Program-made: the position numbers and the translations under genes | Shown here: in pieces, positions 44,101 to 54,165 of the stretch | Layout: each line of letters starts with the position of its first letter | Position numbering within the stretch: position 1 is the first letter of the stretch | DNA from: Neurospora tetrasperma FGSC 2508 | Taxonomy: Eukaryota; Ascomycota; Sordariomycetes; Sordariales; Sordariaceae | Assembly: GCF_000213175.1 (NCBI RefSeq) | Contig: NW_009799103.1 | Coordinates: 771,295 to 835,294 of the forward strand | DNA length: 64,000 bases | Direction: 5' to 3' | Notes under the pieces: generated by a model | Databases searched by the model: none | What the model was told of the DNA's origin: nothing | Seen by the model: the letters and a program-made list of their open reading frames with translations, nothing else

Positions 44101-44420
44101 AGGATGCGCCGCTGTTGGCGACGATGGTCAGCTTGATTGTCGGCATTTTAAGTGGTGCGGCGCCGAGCTTGAGAGAAGCTAAAAGGTGGCATCTTGACTG
44201 GTTGTGGAGGGCTGGGCCGGGCGTGTGGTTAGGTGAGCTGTATTTTGGGCAGTTGGTCAGGCCGTTTGACTATCTGTATGATGTCAAAATCGCTTCCCAA
44301 GTAACGGGATATGAGCTGGATCGGTTGTGGGTTAATATGTTGATCATGGTTGGCATTGGGACGGCGTATAGGCTGTTGGCCTTTGTAGGGCTGGTTCGAG
44401 GTGGAAAGTTGAGGGTATAA
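41165..44420 (+). CDS. ABCG-type ABC transporter with cysteine-rich N-terminus
   Basis: Exons 41165-41786 and 41860-44420 (GTACGT/CACAG, 73-nt intron) give 1060 aa. Residues 1-295 are a lumenal or extracellular-looking region rich in Cys, including YCTPITECQ, CPREEKG and CPSGHYCQAG. A first membrane span (YLLPIVLLLVIDVLLIL) follows near 300, then a basic linker. The nucleotide-binding domain has Walker A GGSGAGKST near 461, signature ISGGQRKRVSIG near 564 and Walker B FLDEPTSGLD near 588. The C-terminal ABC2 membrane domain has about six spans. The order NBD then TMD, the extra first span and the Cys-rich region match half-size ABCG proteins of the yeast Adp1/plant ABCG24-28 kind. Substrate is unknown. 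The protein starts MAHDIPQE without the signal peptide seen in relatives, so a 5' exon may be missing. Confidence 0.88.
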
Positions 44421-44892
44421 TGGATTTTGACTTGAAGGGATTCATGATCATCAACTTGTTATCGAGGGGTCGTTGAGCCGTACAGTCTGTTTTTGATCAT
44501 TTTCTCCCGCCGTGATTCGGAGAGTGACGCTTAATGGTGACTTCCTAGACTTGGTGGTTGTGGAAAGAAACGGCGTACCACCACAGTGTATGTGGTAGCG
44601 AGAGTAAGAATTTTGACGGTCTTGTCTGCAGGCCAGCTGCATACTAACTGCGAAAATAGGTAGCCTTATCGATGACCAGCGAGCCAGAGTCGTGCTGGAT
44701 ATGGTTGCATTGGCCCCAATGCTAGGCATCCCAACAGCAATAATTGGGCATGTAACAATGGATACACACTTTCACTGCAACACTGATGACTTAGCTACCC
44801 CTCCTCCCCCTTCAGACATCAACAAAATTTCTTCATGAGAACTCTTTTAATGCTCATATCGATGAGCTCGTCAGGTCAGACGCACACTGGAA
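44421..44892. other. Intergenic region
   Basis: About 470 bp between the ABC transporter and the CorA-like gene, both on the plus strand. A CT-rich leader with CTCCTCCCCC lies near 44800. Nothing else is seen. Confidence 0.5.
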
Positions 44893-47860
44893 ATGTCGAC
44901 GGAACACGCCACGGAGCTCGTCAATGCTCTCAAAGACATCAAGGAGACCCTAGCTACACAAACCGAGCACTTGAAAACAAACTCGTTGCTGCTCCAAGCG
45001 CTCCTAGAACTGAACCAAAAGGAAGTGGGAAAGAGGACGGACGCTGAGCAGCGTGTGGATAATGAAGCAACAAAATCTCCGGACGTTAAAGTTGAGGTCG
45101 ATCAGGATAGTCAGTACCTCTAGGTTTTTAATCCTACACAACGATCAAGTTCCGGTCTAACACTAGCGTTGCCAGGTGGTCAACGGGAACAGCCCCGGAA
45201 CAAGTCACGCGCTCTCTACGCCGACGTGCCACCTGACTTCACATTAACGTGGGAACTAACTGGAAAGGATAGAGAGACTCACCATGACAATGAGTGGTAT
45301 AACGTTAATGACCACAAGGACAAAGAGTGGTATCACATTGATGACCACAAGTTGACAACACCGCGACCTCTGCCATGCCCGCCAGAGGAAATGCACCTGA
45401 GTGGGAATCTCTATGTTCCCTATTCTCATAGCAGGACACGACGATCAATCGAGAGCCGTGGACTGGAAATCGACGCAGAAACGACGGGGCTCGACAGTCA
45501 TGCTGCTACTATAGTAGACGCACTGAACAACCTGTATTCCGTACCCGCAGACGCGAGACTTCCCCTTTGCTTTGAGCCGCTGTCGCTCCGGCGCATGAAA
45601 ATAACTGGAGAGCTGGATGAATACCTTATCAAGGCCACTCAGTTCCTGAAAGACTTACGCCAAGCCTCTGGAACTTTCATAATCTGGGACTATGATATTC
45701 TTGGCAACCACTTTTGCTATTACCCGTCTGACCTAAGCTGGAATATCGAAGACGAACAGCAGTTTCGGCTCCTGATGAGGCGTCGTATGCGGCAGCTGTT
45801 CATTCAGGATGGGAGCATTGACAGATACTACAAATTGATACCCCGGTGGATATACTATGGGTATTTTAGGTTAATGAAAAGCCGAAAACATTGGCAAGCC
45901 ACTGATTGGGCTGCATGCTCCCAAGAATGGCTTCATGTGAGAGCGCATCTCTCGAGCCAGGGTTATTTGGGATTTGATGAGCCTCAAACAATCAGGTACG
46001 TCCTTACCACCAATGACAACCACGATTCCGAAGAAAAACAGGACCGGGGGAACAAGATCAAGACCACAACAAGTCCACTACATACTAACTTGACTCCATG
46101 CTTTCAGGCCCTGGTATCGTATAATCGACGTCAATGGACTCGAGTGCATTGATGGGGCTGACGTGGCTCGCACATTCGTCCAGTTCCTCACTTCCAGACT
46201 CAGCCCTGCATTAGAGTATGATTTCTCAGATTCAGGGTTGACATCGGTTGGCCATCTGCTGATAGCTGTCTCACAACATTTGAAGGCGGACCCTCTTTGG
46301 GGTGCTGCAATCACGACGAAAGGGCAATGGGAGACGTTTCACATCTCGTGGTATCGCGCGTCTCCCGAACCGTACAAATCATCTTGGGGATATGGCCCTC
46401 TGTATGTGGAGGAAGGGTCCTTTCTCAGCCGCCAATCGTTCAGTGTCACGATGTACTGCTCCAATTACGATGCGCCTAGCACTGAGGACTGCGGCCCATA
46501 TTGGACCATGCTCGTTCTGCCCCCGCCTCATTTCTATACTCTGCCCGGGGAAAAAGGGGAACCCTTCTAGAATTCGTCGGTCTGTCTATGGACTGGGGTA
46601 TTGGATTTCATAGACCGTGCTTTGAAACAAGCCGCCACAGACTGGGCGGGACTCGATCCTTATTTCGACCAGCTTGACGCGAAGCGTGAGCTCATATTCG
46701 ACCCGGGAAAACACGACAGCCTTCTCTTTGACGATAGGCACTTTACGCAATCAAGGCTCTACTTCTGGGCCATCAATAGCCTTGGAAGATTTATCCAGGA
46801 TATCGACTTTACGATTGAGCGATGGGAGACTTTTTGGGGAGAGAACGAAGACAACTTTCGCAGAACCGAGAAACATCTAGTGACTGTGAACGAGCAGGCC
46901 AAAGTCAAGGGCTGTAAAAACGTACGAGGCGTTGTTGACAAGAGTGTTGATCAACTTTGGGCTTCCATTCTTTCACGGATCCAAAGTCTAAAGAACACTC
47001 GACAAGTCTTCGAATCCAGAAGGCAGAAGATCATCGAGTACAGAGATGGAGTAAGTGAATAACTTCCCTAAGTCAGTGACAGTGCTCGCACATTGAACAA
47101 TACTATCTCCTCGCAACCATCACATATCTGCCCTCTGGATATGCCCGTCATCAAGTTCCATCCATAAACCTTTATCCAACGCGGCATTCACTGACCTGAG
47201 ACTTAGCTCTTCAACGCAAGCAGTGTCATTGAGACCCGGGAAGCGACGAGACTGAGCCAAAATGTCAAGTTATTGACCTTTGTCAGCATCTTCTACCTGC
47301 CGCTGGGCTTTTGCATGTCGATGTGGAGTATCAACGAGAACTATAACGCAAACAATCTCGTCGCTGTCACCATATGCATCGGATTAGCAACCTACGTGGT
47401 GGTTGCGAACCTAGAAACAACTGTCTATTCCATTCGATGCGGTCTGTCACTGTTAGTTGAAGCACCTAGGCAGCGTTTAGTAAGGAAAATGACGGAAGAG
47501 AGCGGCACTCGATGGAGCTTCCTGGGCCGCGAATTGTCGAGGGCTCAACCGAGCAGGGAGGACCCGAAGCCGAGTGAATGGCTTGTCGTTGGGTACTGGC
47601 TCGTGACCATATACCGCAGCTTTAAGAGCTTCCGCAGTACGGAACAACCTCTCGCCGAGCTAGACGCAGAACAGAACAACGCTACTAGAGAGGCCCCAAC
47701 ATCCAGAAACCCAATCAACCTCTTGAAGAGACTTCGGCCTCGTCCAGACAAGGACGTTGAGAAAGGAAACCCGCCAACTAAGATTATCACCACGTCCCTT
47801 GCAGGGCAGGACACAACATCGGCTTCCGAACCAGAAGAAGCCCCTCGCCTATATATGTAA
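44893..47860 (+). pseudogene. CorA-like two-span membrane protein with an in-frame TAG (interrupted gene or 57-nt intron)
   Basis: Exons 44893-45109, 45176-45995, 46108-47050 and 47207-47860 all join in phase (GTCAGT/CCAG, GTACGT/TTTCAG, GTAAGT/TTAG), giving 877 codons before the final TAA. The frame is broken once by TAG at 46568-46570, inside the third exon. Downstream, the same frame encodes the conserved C-terminal half: a long helical region (LDFIDRALKQ... RRQKIIEYRDG), ETREATRLSQNVKLLTF, span 1 (FVSIFYLPLGFCMSMWSI), a short NENYN loop and span 2 (LVAVTICIGLATYVVVAN). This is the fungal CorA-like fold. The loop lacks the GMN selectivity motif, so Mg2+ transport is doubtful. The TAG could end a 57-nt intron starting GTTCTG at 46514, which would keep the frame, but that would delete conserved-looking sequence and has no clear branch site. 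Confidence 0.7.
45286..45351 (+). repeat. Tandem 33-bp duplication in the CorA-like gene
   Basis: Two adjacent in-frame 33-bp units encode DNEWYNVNDHK and DKEWYHIDDHK, sharing 8 of 11 residues. The unit encodes acidic and His-rich peptide between the N-terminal coiled helix and the CorA core. A local duplication followed by divergence is the simplest reading. Confidence 0.8.
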
Positions 47861-47915
47861 AACCTCACTCCTTGCAATCAACAGATCCAACGTCAACTGG
47901 GCTTATGCATCGCTG

Positions 47916-48932
47916 TCACCACAATATCCTGACCGATGCTCCCATCCGCTTCTCGCTCCTGCATGCACCATGATGTCTCAAGCCGTCTCCGCCTGTATCC
48001 CCGACCCATATGAACTCCCCGCAAGCCCCGTACGTACAAGTCCAGAACCACTTCTTCATCATCGTTTTCGCGCCAAGGGAATATAAAGTACCATCCCAGC
48101 TAACGTCGACGTAATCCAGCTTCATGGCTTCACCACAGCAGCACCTGGGACTGTCATCGGCTTCTTCTTCACTGAGACTCCCATGAGGACTTATTGAGAT
48201 CCCCCATTTCTTCCCTCTTTCAAGGGTGGTAACGAGTGAACCTTCTCCACTTGCTTCCGGTTCTTTGCTGCCACTGCCCTGCCTCCCATCAGCATGACTT
48301 CCACCGCGGGCAAAGCCAGCATCGCTGGGAACAGAACCAACACCCTCATCCTTCACAGCGACAACAACAAGCCCATCAAAGGGTTCAACACCAGCCCACC
48401 CAACCCACGCCAACCCATACGGACACCGCTTACAAGCAAAGTATTTCCGCCCTGCGTTCCCCTTGGGATTCAGTGGACCAACGGTACAGAGCGTCGAGGG
48501 TTGATGGCAGTTGTTGCAGGGCGGACCTTGATTTGTTTGCGCTTCCTGGGAAGCTGGCTTCGCGGATGGTGATGATGATGATGATATCTCGCAATCCAGG
48601 CTTGACTTTGGTGGTGATGTTCGCGATGGCTCCAATTTCGCGGGTGTAGATAGGCCGAAGGGGCTGGCGGGGCATGATGTCAAGGGGGTATAGGAGTCGG
48701 AACATGACGAGGTGCGGGCTGGAAATTGGCTGGATGAATCCGCTTGGACTTGGGAACTTCGTGACATGGATGAAGGCACGGCGGCGAAATCAAACCGGAC
48801 GTCGTGGTGATGGTGTTGCTGTTTTCCGGCGTGGTTTACAGGCATGGGTGACGCTGGCGTCGTTCCTGGCCTTTTATGGCAGGAGATAACTTTCGTTGAC
48901 GTTTGTGGTGCCATGATTGCGACCGTTTGCAA
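47916..48932 (-). CDS. GRF-like zinc-finger protein with two zinc motifs
   Basis: A single exon of 338 aa; a second Met at 48914 (MAPQTSTKV) is an equally good start. The N-terminal 135 residues are Ser/Pro-rich and look disordered. Near residues 137-180 lies a GRF-type motif: CNNC, TVGPLNPKGNAGRKYFAC, KRC and a final WVGW. A basic/Gly-rich linker follows. Near 268-320 a second Cys-rich motif, CCCGEAM..SLGAKTMMKKWFWTC, ends in GACGEFIWVGD and looks like a diverged copy of the same fold. GRF fingers bind single-stranded nucleic acid in proteins such as APE2, NEIL3 and topoisomerase 3-alpha. No enzymatic domain is present, so it may be an adaptor. Its stop codon lies 55 bp from that of the convergent CorA-like gene, so the 3' UTRs probably overlap. 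Confidence 0.75.
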   Translation of the reverse strand: MQTVAIMAPQTSTKVISCHKRPGTTPASPMPVNHAGKQQHHHHDVRFDFAAVPSSMSRSSQVQADSSSQFPARTSSCSDSYTPLTSCPASPFGLSTPAKLEPSRTSPPKSSLDCEISSSSSPSAKPASQEAQTNQGPPCNNCHQPSTLCTVGPLNPKGNAGRKYFACKRCPYGLAWVGWAGVEPFDGLVVVAVKDEGVGSVPSDAGFARGGSHADGRQGSGSKEPEASGEGSLVTTLERGKKWGISISPHGSLSEEEADDSPRCCCGEAMKLDYVDVSWDGTLYSLGAKTMMKKWFWTCTYGACGEFIWVGDTGGDGLRHHGACRSEKRMGASVRILW

Positions 48933-50124
48933 GGAACTGTCGTTGTTAGGTAGGTAATGGTAAGACTCGGATCATTATCGACGTAGCGACGAGAGCTGGG
49001 ATCAAGGGGCTGGCCTCATGGTGGCTATCGTGTTCATCCTTAGGTTGGAAACTTATTTGGAGCAACCCGGAATTTAGTACAAACAATAAGAATTTCAAGA
49101 AGATGTATATCTTGGTGACCTGATGCAAGAGGCCCACGACTCGTCCAATTATATCATTGTCCATGCCTTGATCCGTCCAAGGCCAAATTGGAACCAATCA
49201 CAAAATGCACCCGTATGAATCGAAAGGAACAGAATACAACGTGACTGTCGCGAACTTCAAGAAATAGAATCGGGCAAAGTAAAGCAAGAAAAGAGAGGAT
49301 AGGGCATGCGACAGAATAAGCTTGTTGGTCGGGACTCGGGAGTGTCCTGTTCAAGACTGAGGATTCCAACGGTTGTCGTCAAAAGTGGAGTCTGTCTTAC
49401 ACCATGTGAGAGTGAGACGTGAGACCATCCCGTCTGCTAGCACTGGCGACACTTGTTGAGGCAATGGGCGGTTGGGCCCGACTTGGCTACCTACCTAGCG
49501 GGTTAGGGCTCAGTGCGACCGAGAAAGCACTGAAACCCCAGCTTGTCGATGGTGATATCCGGCGGATTATAAAGGAACCTCCACTTGTAAAATGTAAGAC
49601 GCGAGGCGGCGCGATTGACATCTTCTCCAAAATCAGTCTCGCAAGAAGTTGGTCAATTCTGAGGGGACGGGAGGGGGGGAAAGCGGCTGTGCAACCCGAG
49701 ACTTGCGGCAGGCACAGGCAGCTACGGGCAGGGTAGTTGGGGGCGTATGTCTAGGACTTGATTGCCGGCCGCGGCAGGATGGTACCCCGCCATTCAGCTC
49801 ATATGTACTGTGTACTGTACTAGTACCAGCCCGCTGGAGCCTGAATCTGGTTTCAGCTTGGGCCCTGATCAGCATCCACATCCCACCTCCCATCACTTTC
49901 ACCGGTGATCTCTCAACTTGATTCCTCCTCCTTCATCCAAATATCAATTCGTACTTGTGCGCTTCTCATTCATCATAAGCTCACTGCTTCCTATATTGCT
50001 TGATATTTCACTACCTAGAATTACAGCATCGCGAATACCGGACACCGACCAGCCATATACTTACCCCACTAAACACCTTCACACACAGCAGCAGCAGCAG
50101 CAGCAGCAGCAAGCAACCGCAAAT
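48933..50124. other. Divergent intergenic region
   Basis: About 1.2 kb between the GRF-like gene (minus) and the calmodulin-like gene (plus). The final 200 bp are a CA- and CAG-rich leader. A GGATTATAAAGG sequence near 49562 could be a TATA element. No other gene is seen. Confidence 0.45.
50086..50109 (+). repeat. (CAG)8 microsatellite in the leader of the calmodulin-like gene
   Basis: Eight perfect CAG units end 15 bp before the ATG at 50125, so the repeat is in the 5' UTR (or close to the transcript start). Length variation is likely between strains. Confidence 0.85.
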
Positions 50125-50834
50125 ATGGTGAGTGCAGTTCACGACGACGACACAAGGAAGGAATTACCAAGCAACACCAACAAACCCAACCCAACCTTCG
50201 CAACAACGAACCATGATATTCCAACGATCTACTGACCAACCCGCGCTCAGACACCCAAATACCCCACACTCACCCCCGAGCACATTGCTCAATTCCGCGA
50301 AGTCTTTGACATCTTCGACAAGGACCACACGGGCGACATCACCGCCGAAGAGCTGGGCGTCGTCATGCGCGAGCTGGGTCTGAACCCCTCCAAGGCCGAG
50401 CTCGAGGACCTGGTCAACGAGGCCGACATCAACAAGGACGGCGTCATCAACTTTGAGGAGTTTCTCAATCTCATGTCGCAGTCCGTCAAAGAAACCGATT
50501 CCGAAAAGGAGCTGCTGGAGGCCTTCAAGGTGTTTGACAAGGACAATTCGGGCACCATTTCGACCGAGGAGCTTAGGGCCGTCCTCAAAAGTCTGGGCGA
50601 GGACATGACGGATGCGGATGTGGATGAGATGATCAAGTTGGCGGATAAGAATGGGGACGGGCAGATTGATTGTGAGTCTTGCTTTCTTTTCTACGAAGTT
50701 GACCTGTTGTTCATTTGGGTTTGGGCGCTGCGGAGGAGGGGAAGCGCGCAGGCACGGGCGACTGGAACCATTGATGCGCAGATGTGCTAACTTGATCACA
50801 TGCAGATGCCGAGTTTGCTCAGATCATGAAATAA
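50125..50834 (+). CDS. Calmodulin-like four-EF-hand protein
   Basis: Exons are 50125-50127 (the ATG alone), 50251-50671 and 50806-50834; the protein is 150 aa. A first intron directly after the start codon (GTGAGT... CTGAC... CTCAG) and the second (GTGAGT/TGCAG) keep the frame. Four EF-hand loops are seen at residues 24-35 (DKDHTGDITAEE), 60-71 (DINKDGVINFEE), 97-108 (DKDNSGTISTEE) and 133-144 (DKNGDGQIDYAE), all with the 1, 3, 5, 9 and 12 Ca2+ ligands in place. Length and layout match calmodulin, but the sequence differs from conserved fungal calmodulin at many positions, starting MTPKYPTLTPEHIAQFRE. It is therefore a divergent calmodulin-like sensor and probably not the essential CaM. A role in Ca2+ signalling is inferred from the family. 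Confidence 0.9.
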
Positions 50835-51300
50835 GCGAGCTGAGGCCGTGAAAGCGATACACACCACGGGGCAGGTTTCACTTTAGTCACCTCAAGGGTG
50901 ACAAACTACACGCCAAATCAACGAGCGATATCGGACACGCAGAAACGGGCGCACACGCGCTGCGGAAAGGACAGAGAGCCTGGCAGCTTAGGAGCGGGCA
51001 GGCCAGGCTGCAGGATGCGAGCTGCAGAAGCTGAGGCAGCGCGGCTATTTTACCATTGAACGGAGATATGCACGTATACAAACGCAGGAACTCTTGTTAC
51101 TACTGTTCGGGAAATAAGCAGGCGGGCGTAATATATACAGGACACGCACACGGTATGGGCTTGGGTCTGGTTTGGGATAAGTTATGAAGGCCGGAGGCTT
51201 TCATTCAAACATACATCAATTTCAGTTTCATGCCTTGATTGCGTTTTATCATCAAGTTAAGAGCGCGTCACTGTTTGATCTGCCTTGGTCGCATACAGTG
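50835..51300. other. Intergenic region downstream of the calmodulin-like gene
   Basis: About 470 bp, the 3' UTR of the calmodulin-like gene passing into the left flank of the MITE-like element at 51301. Nothing else is recognised. Confidence 0.45.
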
Positions 51301-51362
51301 AAGCCGTGTTCGTTACCGCGGTATAAAGTTAGGAGATATTCAGATTTGCAGGGTTCGGATCG

Positions 51363-51551
51363 CAGTAAGCTTACTGCCGTACTACGCTCGTATAGCGTTC
51401 GTTAAATAATCCTTATTTTTATGCAAATCGCTGCAACTACCTGCAACCACCTGCACGTCCGATTGGACCAATCAGAGGGCTAGAATCTTCTTATTTCTTA
51501 ACCGTTTTGCTTACTGCTGTACCGCTCAAAATCGAGCGGTATAGCAGTAAG
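51363..51551. repeat. Internal palindromes and hairpin of the MITE-like element
   Basis: GCAGTAAGCTTACTGC at about 51362-51377 is a perfect 16-bp palindrome. A hairpin with 18-bp arms (51510-51527 and 51534-51551, one mismatch that would be a G-U pair in RNA) and a 6-nt loop repeats the same CTTACTGC core. Confidence 0.75.
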
Positions 51552-51792
51552 GAACGTAGTAAGAACTACCTATAGCGCTTTACTCTTTATAAATATAGGA
51601 GATCGCCGTCGCAAAGCGCCCCCCTCCCCTAAACATCTCTTTAGGGAAAAAAAAAGAAGAAAAAATCTTTTTCTAAAAAATGATAAATGAGGCTATTTCC
51701 AATTAAAATCTACCATCTGGACTACACCGTATTTTGCACAGTATATATACTGTGGTAATCGAAAAGAGTCGAAGAGTTGAAAAGATAATTAC

Positions 51793-51806
51793 GGGGGGGG
51801 GGGGGG
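51793..51806 (+). repeat. G14 homopolymer inside the MITE-like element
   Basis: Fourteen consecutive G residues in an otherwise AT-rich stretch. Likely length-variable; the count may be affected by sequencing error. Confidence 0.75.
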
Positions 51807-51959
51807 AGGCCATTGGTTATATATACCGAACAGAGCTCAGTAATGAGCTCCCTTAGCATACCTTAAAGCTGCCTTAATGTTGCAGGAGTGCAGCTGCAGA
51901 CCCTGCACAGTAATGCAGAGGTTAAGGCTAAAACCTTAACGCGGTAACGAACACGGCTT

Positions 51960-52695
51960 GAGTGGCATGCGTTGCGAAGAAGGGCAAATTGCATTTGCAT
52001 TGCCAGATGTTGACGAGCAGGTATCAAGCATATAAGCCGGTCTGACAAATTACAGCGTTTGGTACTAACAACCATGGTTGTGGATAGGAGAATTGTGGCC
52101 AGTCGCCAAAGCCCATGGAGTCAGTTTTCGAGGTGTCTTTTGAGTCTCATTGGATGAGATGCTACTCATGGATGACAGACCAGTTTCATCATGAGAGGTG
52201 ACACGATAGTTCAAGACGTGAAAGCAATATACATACAGTCCAGTACTGCTTTATTTGTTAGTTCGAGACCTCTTGTCAACTCCTATGCGTTTTTATGGCT
52301 AATTAATCTATAATTTAACCTTGGATACGCCATCTTTAACATTCAAAATACCATATTAAATCCAGTTAATGCCTTTTAATTTGTCCGTGTAGGCTTTGGG
52401 ACTCTTCGAAATAGATTTCCTCAAGTGCACTATGTATATTGTACTACCAGGAGTGCCTAGTGTACCAAGCTCACAAATAAACCAGCATCGGACTGTATCC
52501 CTAATTCTTATCCAGAAAAAGGATGTAACCTCATCAAAACTCGATAACATAGAACAGAGGCCTCTTTGCAAGACAAAATTCAAGCCCCAAACGCCGATGC
52601 TATGCAACGCAAAACTACCGTACTTCCCATAGCCATCATCATCTCCAATCGCATCCTCATCGCTCTCTCATGGCTCCTCATTGACACCTTCCCTC
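51960..52695. other. AT-rich intergenic region downstream of the MITE-like element
   Basis: About 740 bp, AT-rich from about 52250 to 52560, leading to the 3' end of the subtilase gene. Only short frames without domains. It may be degenerate repeat sequence, but no second terminal repeat is seen. Confidence 0.45.
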
Positions 52696-54165
52696 TTACC
52701 CTTGGACCCCATTATAAGCCACCAAATTCGGACTCATCTCACCCGCATCCCACACCTTGTCCGGAACCCCCAACGCCTTCAACCCACTGTGCGCATCCGA
52801 GCTATTCCCATACTTCTCCGGATCCAGACTCTTCAAATACAGCGCCAAGCCCGCGACATGGGGACTCGCCATGCTGGTCCCGCTCATGGTCATGGTCCGA
52901 TTATTATCCCCATCCTTTTTGCCGATATAAGTGGACACGATATTTACTCCAGGCGCAAAGATGTCCACAATGGCACCATAGTTGGAGAAATACGCACGCG
53001 TGTTCTTGTTGTCGATGGCGCCCACGCTGAAGGCACGGGCCGAAGAAGCAGGAGAGACCAGCGCGGCGGGCTGGTTCTCGTTGCCGGCTGCTACGACTGT
53101 AAGAATGCCTTGGTCGTAGGCGGCGTCGACGATGGCGTTGAAGGCTTCGGACCGGTCGCATCCCAGCGACATGTTGATGACGGAGTTGCGTTGGCGCTTT
53201 TTGGCGATAATGTCTTTGACGGCCCATTCGAAGCCGTCCATTACGATTGTGTTGGCGGACTATGGTGATTGATGGCTTGTGTTAGTTGTCTGTGGGGTGG
53301 ACAGATTAAGAAAAAAAAAAAAAAAAAAAGAAAAAAGAAAGAAAGAAAAAAAAACGAAAAAGACCTACACCTCCGCCGTGAAACACCTTGACGCATATCA
53401 CCGTCGCATTCTTGGCCACTCCGTAAGTCTTTGAAATCAGAGTACCTGTTACGTGCGTGCCGTGGCCATCCATGTCTATGAAGGGCGAGTCGGGGTAGGC
53501 GTTGTAGCCGAGATGCACGCGGCCCTCGAAGTCGACGTGGTCTTTCCAGCATCCCGTGTCGACCACGTAGGCGTAGGTGCCAGTGCCGGCGGTGGAGTTG
53601 TACACATAATCGGAGGAAGTCTTGCCCTTGTGGGAGAGGTAGCCCAGACCCCAGGGCGCTTGCTTTTGGGTGATGATGGTGGTGTTGTCAGAGTTGGAGT
53701 CGTCGTTGTCTTTTTTGTTGCTCTTGTAAAGGCGCCAGCTTTTGTCGGGTTCGATAGAATGGACCTGTGGTGGTTTAAGTGTTAGGGTTGGGTGAGACTG
53801 AGTAGTGTAGAGAGGTATTCGTTCAAGGGTTTGTTGATGCCGCGCTCAGTGAGACATACATTCCTCTCATCCCGTTGAATGATCTTCAAAGTCTCCTCAT
53901 CGAATTCACCCGCATACGCCTTGAACTTGCTTCCTACACTCCACGCCTTGTGCACACCGGCCGTGTCTCGGCGCGACAGACTCCTGGCGTGCACATCCTT
54001 TGCCCAGCTGAGGTGACCTTCGAGATCGGCATGTGGTTTGAGCAGCACAATGTACTTTTCGGGAATCGGCTTCGTCTCGACTTCGATGATGGGAGCGGCC
54101 CATGTAATTGATGCGGGGAGGATAATCGACGCCGCGAAGAGGGCGACGTTTTTGAGCCCGACCAT
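52696..54165 (-). CDS. Subtilisin-like serine protease (proteinase K family)
   Basis: Exons 54165-53860, 53764-53369 and 53259-52696 join in phase to 421 aa (GTATGT/CACAG; GTAGGT/CATAG with a CTAAC branch). Residues 1-23 are a signal peptide and about 25-100 an I9 inhibitor propeptide (KYIVLLKPHADLEGH). The S8 catalytic triad is complete: Asp near 171 in VVDTG, His near 203 in DGHGTHVTG, Ser near 363 in SGTSMASPHVAG, with oxyanion Asn near 294 in AAGNENQP. The Asp is followed by Cys-Trp (DTGCW) where proteinase K has Ile-Glu. Cys at positions such as KVICVKV and NMSLGCDRS matches the family. It is a secreted endoprotease activated by propeptide removal. The second intron holds a long pyrimidine tract, mostly T, from about 53309 to 53363. 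Confidence 0.94.

Larger units (their letters stand above)
51301..51959. mobile_element. MITE-like element with 20-bp perfect terminal inverted repeats
   Basis: AAGCCGTGTTCGTTACCGCG at 51301-51320 is the exact reverse complement of 51940-51959. The match continues inward more weakly for about 40 bp (both ends share TTAGG/TTTTAG-like and TGCAGGG words). The 659-bp element is AT-rich, has no coding frame, and carries nested palindromes. These features fit a non-autonomous DNA transposon (MITE), though no clear target-site duplication is visible next to the 20-bp repeats: flanks read CAGTG and GAGTG. The outer boundary may lie a few bases further out, since GCAT at 51291 and ATGC at 51967 also mirror each other. 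No transposase is in the window. Confidence 0.65.

Noticed and set aside
46405-46570. 165-nt intron with donor GTATGT ending at the TAG
   Set aside because: It would remove clearly coding sequence (LYVEEGSFLSRQSF and beyond) and leaves no good reason for the stop.
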